DNA from: Pseudoalteromonas sp. Z1A8
Lineage (GTDB): Bacteria; Pseudomonadota; Gammaproteobacteria; Enterobacterales; Alteromonadaceae
DNA: 64,000 nt
Direction of reading: 5' to 3'
Assembly: GCF_011378855.1 (NCBI RefSeq)
Contig: NZ_WTLB01000003.1
Coordinates: forward strand, 1-64,000
Shown here: one piece after another, positions 58,296 to 64,000 of the stretch
How positions within the stretch are numbered: position 1 is the first letter of the stretch
How the letters are laid out: each line of letters opens with the position of its first letter
Made by a program: the position numbers and the translations under genes
The notes under the pieces: model-generated
Told to the model about the DNA's origin: nothing
The model's database searches: none
The model's input: only the letters and a program-made list of their open reading frames with translations

Positions 58296-59543
58296 CTAGT
58301 GAGCGTGGCTTGCGCCGCTTTTTAAAATATCGGCTTTAATGACATAACTATTGTCTGTTACGTATTCGCTACCTGCGTTTAAGCCTGTAAGTACTTCTAC
58401 CCACTCGCTATTTTTTGCACCTAAGGTAACGGGACGCACTTCAAATACATTGTTTTTACGAACAAACACACTGAATTGACCGTTAAACTCTTGAATTGCT
58501 TGTGGCTTTACACGCACGCTGGCATTTATTTTAGCCACACTTACATCGCTATTTATATGCATGCCTGGGCGCCAATGCCCGTCTGGGTTATTAAGCTCTA
58601 TACGGGCGCGCGCTATGTGCCCGCCAGTCATCATTGGAGCTATAAAAAACACTTTTCCTTGCGTATTTAAATGATGATGTAGGTCGTACACTTTAGCGCT
58701 TTGACCAATGGCGAGTTTTTCAATGTTTTCAGGAAAAGCCGATAACTCAACCCATACTTTATCAAGGTTAACTACCTGCATAAGTGCGCTGGTGCTTGCA
58801 AGCTCGCCACGCTTTAAGTATTGCTCGGTTACAACGCCGCTAATTGGGCTTTTAATGGGGTAATTTTGCAGTGTTTCGCGGTTGGTTACATTGGCAAGTA
58901 CTTCGCCTTTTTTAACGTTTTGACCAATGCTTACAAAAATATCACTGATCAATCCGGCATACGGCGCCATTACTTCTACCGTGCCGTGTTGTGTTGGAGC
59001 AATAACACCAAAAAGCGTATCGGTAATATCTACTTCACCACTTTGCGCTATCTCGGTTTTAATGCCTGCGCGCTCAATAGCTCGCTCTGTTAACGTGGTT
59101 TGCCCTTCGTGTTGATCGTACTCATAGCTAATGCTCTCACTGTTATAATTAGCAGTAACGGTAAGTGCAAACGAATGCGGTTCGTTAATTGATTGCGTGC
59201 TCACAAGGTAGTCGCCCTCAGCTGTAAACTGTATATTTTGCGGGGCTTCAACTAAACGTTTTAAACTCATTGTTATGTTTAAGTCGTTTATATTAATTGG
59301 CTGATTTTGTTTATAGCCATATACACGTAGCTCAACATTACCTGCAAATTCTTGCAATTTAAGCTCAAGTGTTAATTTAGGGTCAGTTAATAAAAAGCCG
59401 CCGTGTGGACCTTGCTTTTGCTCGTGTTGCTCAGTTTCTTTATGACCTGACTCGCCATGCTCAGCAGAGGCAAATGCATGTGTACTTACAAAGCTGCTGG
59501 CAAACGAAAGTGATACTAGTAATGCGATTATATTTTTATTCAT
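58296..59543 (-). CDS. czcB: CzcB-type periplasmic adaptor
   Basis: 415 aa membrane fusion protein. Signal peptide (MNKNIIALLVSLSFASSFVS), then a His-rich acidic start (HGESGHKETEQHEQ) and GPHGG, common in CzcB; barrel-sandwich segments (GTVEVMAPYAGLISDIFVSI; GVVTEQYLKRGELASTSALM) and beta-barrel region (GKVFFIAPMMTGGHIARARI). It links CzcA to the TolC-like channel. Overlaps czcC by 4 bases, so coupled translation. Confidence 0.93.
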   Translation of the reverse strand: MNKNIIALLVSLSFASSFVSTHAFASAEHGESGHKETEQHEQKQGPHGGFLLTDPKLTLELKLQEFAGNVELRVYGYKQNQPININDLNITMSLKRLVEAPQNIQFTAEGDYLVSTQSINEPHSFALTVTANYNSESISYEYDQHEGQTTLTERAIERAGIKTEIAQSGEVDITDTLFGVIAPTQHGTVEVMAPYAGLISDIFVSIGQNVKKGEVLANVTNRETLQNYPIKSPISGVVTEQYLKRGELASTSALMQVVNLDKVWVELSAFPENIEKLAIGQSAKVYDLHHHLNTQGKVFFIAPMMTGGHIARARIELNNPDGHWRPGMHINSDVSVAKINASVRVKPQAIQEFNGQFSVFVRKNNVFEVRPVTLGAKNSEWVEVLTGLNAGSEYVTDNSYVIKADILKSGASHAH

Positions 59544-60793
59544 GATTGATGAGTCTCAATTAAAGATTGGCCTGTTAAACGCTCAAGAGTAAGTAGCACT
59601 TGGTACAGCTCTGCGTGAGTTGTAATAAGTGTGCGTTTAGAATCAAAAAGTGCTTGTTGAGCATCAAGCAATTGCAACACCGAAATTTGTCCGCGTTGAT
59701 AACTTTTTAAGCTTTGCTCAATCAATGTTTGTGCCTGAGGAATAATTTGATCAGATAATAGCTTTGCCTGATTAGCTCGACCTTGATAATAAGCGTACAA
59801 AGTACGTACTTGCTGGCGTAGCTGGATGCGCAATTGCCCTTGCTGCTCATTTAAAAGCATGAGCTGACTATTTGCAGCTGCAATATTGCCGCTATTAGAA
59901 TTGCTTAATTGCAGTGGCATAGAAAACGAAAACACTAACGAGCTGGAGTCATTTTGCTGGTTATAGCGCACGCCTCCCCCTACGTTAATATCGGTTTGTC
60001 CGTTTGCTTTTTGTAGTGTTAAGTTGGCTGTTTGCTGTAAATATTGCTGCTGTAATAATGCAAATTCAGGAGCTTGGTTAACCGCATCTAAAAGTGCTTG
60101 TGCTGATTTAAGCGCAGTAATTACATTAATATTGCCAGCAAAAGTATCGTAGGGTTGCTCCTCACTCCACAGCTCGTTAAGCGATAAACTTGCTCGCTCA
60201 AATTCACTATTAAGCATGGCTTTATCAAGCTCTACTTGGCTAAGTGCATAACGCATGCGCGTTACATCAGCTTGCGACGCAGCACCCGCATTGGCTCTTT
60301 GTTCAATCGCTTTAAGCGCCTGGGTAACTACCTGTTTACGTTCACTATTTAAACTTAATAATGTTTGAAATTTAAGCCCTTGATAGTATCGCTCAGCAGT
60401 GGTTGCCAATAACGCTAAACGGGTATTTTGATACTGTATTGCTTGGGCTTTAATATTGGCGGTTGCGTAATTAATACGGCTTTGGCGCTTATCGCCCAGC
60501 TCTATTAGTTGGCTAAGCCCAAGTGTTATTTCAGCGCCTTGAATGCCACGCGCCTTGTTTGTGCCCAGTAAGTTTTCAGCTTCAATATTCAATACAGGAT
60601 TAGGCGAAAGAGCAGCTTGAGATTTAAGCGCACTCAATATTTTTTGATGATAAGGGTAGCGTTTTAATACCAGATTTTGTTGTTCGGTATTACTCAGTGC
60701 CTGCTTAAGGGTTAATGTTTTAACATTCGCCAAAGTACTAAAAGCAGGTAGCGCGCACATTAGCGCCACCAGCATAATTGGTTTTTTATTCAT
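59540..60793 (-). CDS. czcC: CzcC-type outer-membrane channel (TolC family)
   Basis: 417 aa from ATG 60793 (MNKKPIMLVALMCALPAFST signal peptide). OEP-type: two repeats of long coiled helices (about 30-230 and 235-410), LTLKQALSNTEQQNLVLKR, SLNELWSEEQPYDTFAGN and QRGQISVLQLLDAQQAL. An upstream start at 60865 would place 24 extra residues before the signal peptide and is rejected. First structural gene of the efflux operon. Confidence 0.92.
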   Translation of the reverse strand: MNKKPIMLVALMCALPAFSTLANVKTLTLKQALSNTEQQNLVLKRYPYHQKILSALKSQAALSPNPVLNIEAENLLGTNKARGIQGAEITLGLSQLIELGDKRQSRINYATANIKAQAIQYQNTRLALLATTAERYYQGLKFQTLLSLNSERKQVVTQALKAIEQRANAGAASQADVTRMRYALSQVELDKAMLNSEFERASLSLNELWSEEQPYDTFAGNINVITALKSAQALLDAVNQAPEFALLQQQYLQQTANLTLQKANGQTDINVGGGVRYNQQNDSSSLVFSFSMPLQLSNSNSGNIAAANSQLMLLNEQQGQLRIQLRQQVRTLYAYYQGRANQAKLLSDQIIPQAQTLIEQSLKSYQRGQISVLQLLDAQQALFDSKRTLITTHAELYQVLLTLERLTGQSLIETHQS

Positions 60794-60942
60794 ATAGCGT
60801 GTCCGTTTTTTAACAAACAGAGTTAACTTAATCACTACGCCTATTTTAAAAACAAGCGCGATCAAGCAACCTAAATATGTAAATAACTAGCCTAATAGCG
60901 CACAAGCGCAGGCAGTTTTTACAAAGTATTTAAAATTAAAAG

Positions 60943-61263
60943 CTAGCTATAAAAATTTGGTGGCGGTACATCTGGCGGGTAATTTAACCCGTTATAGCAC
61001 GCAGGCGAAGTTGCTTTACTTTGCTCTGGGCTTATTGAATGGCTAGAGGTGCTGTTGTAGCCACAATGGCAATGTTGGTGGGCATGAATCTCGGTAGTTG
61101 ATGTTTTATCGCTTTGGTTATCATCGGCTGTGGAGTCGCCTTGCGATAACGAACTGGTTACGTGATCAACGTCTTCTTGCAAATGATACGCAGCACCATC
61201 ACAGCTAATAAAGCTGTGTACAAGCACTAATAATATCACTATTAAAAAACGGTTTGAGCGCAT
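60943..61263 (-). CDS. His/Cys-rich secreted protein upstream of czcCBA
   Basis: 106 aa. An N-terminal signal peptide or anchor (about 3-18; FLIVILLVLVHSFISC) with a cysteine at residue 20 that could be a lipobox only loosely; then a Ser/Asp-rich stretch, a metal-ligand cluster AHQHCHCGY and a proline-rich tail PPDVPPPNF. I do not know the family. The cluster and its place just upstream of a metal efflux operon on the same strand suggest a periplasmic metal-binding or sensing part. Confidence 0.68.
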   Translation of the reverse strand: MRSNRFLIVILLVLVHSFISCDGAAYHLQEDVDHVTSSLSQGDSTADDNQSDKTSTTEIHAHQHCHCGYNSTSSHSISPEQSKATSPACYNGLNYPPDVPPPNFYS

Positions 61264-61343
61264 TACCTACCTAAAACTCTAAAATGCAATTTAAGAAATC
61301 GCACAATACCTTAAATTTATTCAAATGTAGAGAGCCGCTAACG

Positions 61344-62162
61344 TTATTTTCTAAATTCGCTTGGCGACACACCTACCGACTTCTTAAAACGTTTGGAAAA
61401 ATTAAAAATATTAGAGTACCCCACATAACTTGCCACATGCGAAATTGGCCAAGCCGTGTTTAACAATAAGTTTTTAGCCCGTTCAATGCGTAAATAAATA
61501 AGTTGTTGTATTGGACTTTTACCAAATTGCGCTTGGCATAAACGATGCAAATGCGGCGATGAGTAATGCACATGTTCGCACATTACCTCTATTGTCCAAT
61601 CAAACTGCAAGCGCTTATCTACCTCTTCAAACAGACTAATTAAACGATTATGCGCCGCACCCTGTGAATTATTTTGCAGCGTAGCATTTAAGTAATGACT
61701 TAAAATAGGCGTTACGCTTTCGCGTAAATTAGCATTGGGCTCGCTGTATAAAAGCTCCATAGCAAGGTGTAACGGTTCAAGTTTTTGCTCGGTTAATACC
61801 AATGCTTGCGCTAAGTTTAAATGCTGCCAACGTTTAGTATTTGCAAGGTTTAACCAAATAACATCCCAATGTTCAGCATCAATTTTCACTTCAAAGCTTT
61901 GCTTTGCTGGTAGCACAATAAGTGTATTGGCATTAAGTGTGTACTGCTCATTTTGTGTTGTTAATTTACCCTGCCCTGCAAGCGTATAAAAAAGTGTATG
62001 TTCTAGCGGTGCTGAGCGTGCTACGCAATAACGACCCGATAGGTTTGAGCAACCCGCAAGTGCTATTTCAAGGTTTGGCATTTGCGCGAGCGTTTGTGAA
62101 TCAATAAAGCGTTCTATACAACGCGGACCAATATCGAGTATGTCTTTAATGTTATAGCGCAT
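61344..62162 (-). CDS. AraC-family transcriptional regulator
   Basis: 272 aa from ATG 62162 (MRYNIKDILDIGPRC); an upstream ATG (62207) adds 15 hydrophobic residues. N-terminal cupin-like ligand domain (about 25-150; LFYTLAGQGKLTTQNEQYTL) and C-terminal double helix-turn-helix (about 175-272; VCEHVHYSSPHLHRLCQAQF and VASYVGYSNIFNFSKRFKKS). Divergent from lacZ, so a sugar-responsive activator of the galactosidase gene is the natural guess; the inducer is unknown. Confidence 0.86.
   Translation of the reverse strand: MRYNIKDILDIGPRCIERFIDSQTLAQMPNLEIALAGCSNLSGRYCVARSAPLEHTLFYTLAGQGKLTTQNEQYTLNANTLIVLPAKQSFEVKIDAEHWDVIWLNLANTKRWQHLNLAQALVLTEQKLEPLHLAMELLYSEPNANLRESVTPILSHYLNATLQNNSQGAAHNRLISLFEEVDKRLQFDWTIEVMCEHVHYSSPHLHRLCQAQFGKSPIQQLIYLRIERAKNLLLNTAWPISHVASYVGYSNIFNFSKRFKKSVGVSPSEFRK

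Positions 62163-64000
<1,838 letters not shown>

Overview
The window reads as chromosomal DNA of a marine gammaproteobacterium, most likely Pseudoalteromonas. The reasons are AT-rich but densely coding DNA, alteromonad gene orders (nrdR-ribD-ribE-ribBA-ribH-nusB-thiL-pgpA, and sfsA-dksA-gluQ-pcnB-folK-panB-panC), and a right-edge beta-galactosidase that I recognise from memory as close to the cold-active LacZ of Antarctic Pseudoalteromonas. This is inference from reading; no search was run. About 51 genes are supported, most of them core metabolism. I saw no prophage, integrase, transposase, CRISPR array, rRNA or tRNA.

Layout. 0.1-3.2 kb: a large periplasmic-sensor diguanylate cyclase. 3.2-9.1 kb: a minus-strand riboflavin/thiamine operon with nusB and pgpA. 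9.2-10.5 kb: glyA. 10.7-15.6 kb: the thrABC operon behind a classical leader peptide and attenuator. 15.6-18.1 kb: a divergent CheY-like regulator and sensor kinase. 18.2-21 kb: rdgC, about 500 bp of MITE-like repeats, a small membrane protein and a Crp/Fnr-type regulator. 21.1-23.2 kb: a phosphoribosyltransferase and pepB. 23.3-29.8 kb: sfsA, dksA, gluQ, pcnB, folK, panB, panC and a cysteine-patterned lipoprotein. 29.8-33.1 kb: pstS, phoR and phoB with Pho boxes. 33.1-37.2 kb: a GATC-rich repeat region, then fba, pgk and epd. 37.4-41.6 kb: a peroxiredoxin-like protein, a SIMPL protein, REP-like repeats, a DnaQ-like exonuclease and a cNMP/CBS/DUF294 protein. 41.7-47.6 kb: a sodium/solute symporter with its small partner, divergent from a symporter-fused hybrid kinase resembling CrbS. 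47.7-55 kb: five membrane, lipoprotein or signalling genes of poorly known role. 55.1-61.3 kb: a CzcCBA-type metal efflux operon led by a His/Cys-rich secreted protein. 61.3-64 kb: an AraC-type regulator divergent from lacZ, which runs off the window.

How the genes work together. Several regulatory circuits can be read directly: attenuation of thrABC, PhoB control of phoBR and pstS, likely kinase control of the carboxylate symporter, and likely AraC-type control of lacZ. The most striking reading is that pcnB appears to start at an AUU codon, as in E. coli. Others are a RibA half that has lost its zinc cysteines, a hairpin placed between the Shine-Dalgarno sequence and the start codon of thiL, a 30-bp-periodic GATC-rich repeat region, and a tandem duplication joining a REP to the 3' end of an exonuclease gene. 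I found no clear undescribed multi-gene system. The best candidates for new biology are the small lipoprotein, the repeat regions and the symporter-kinase locus.
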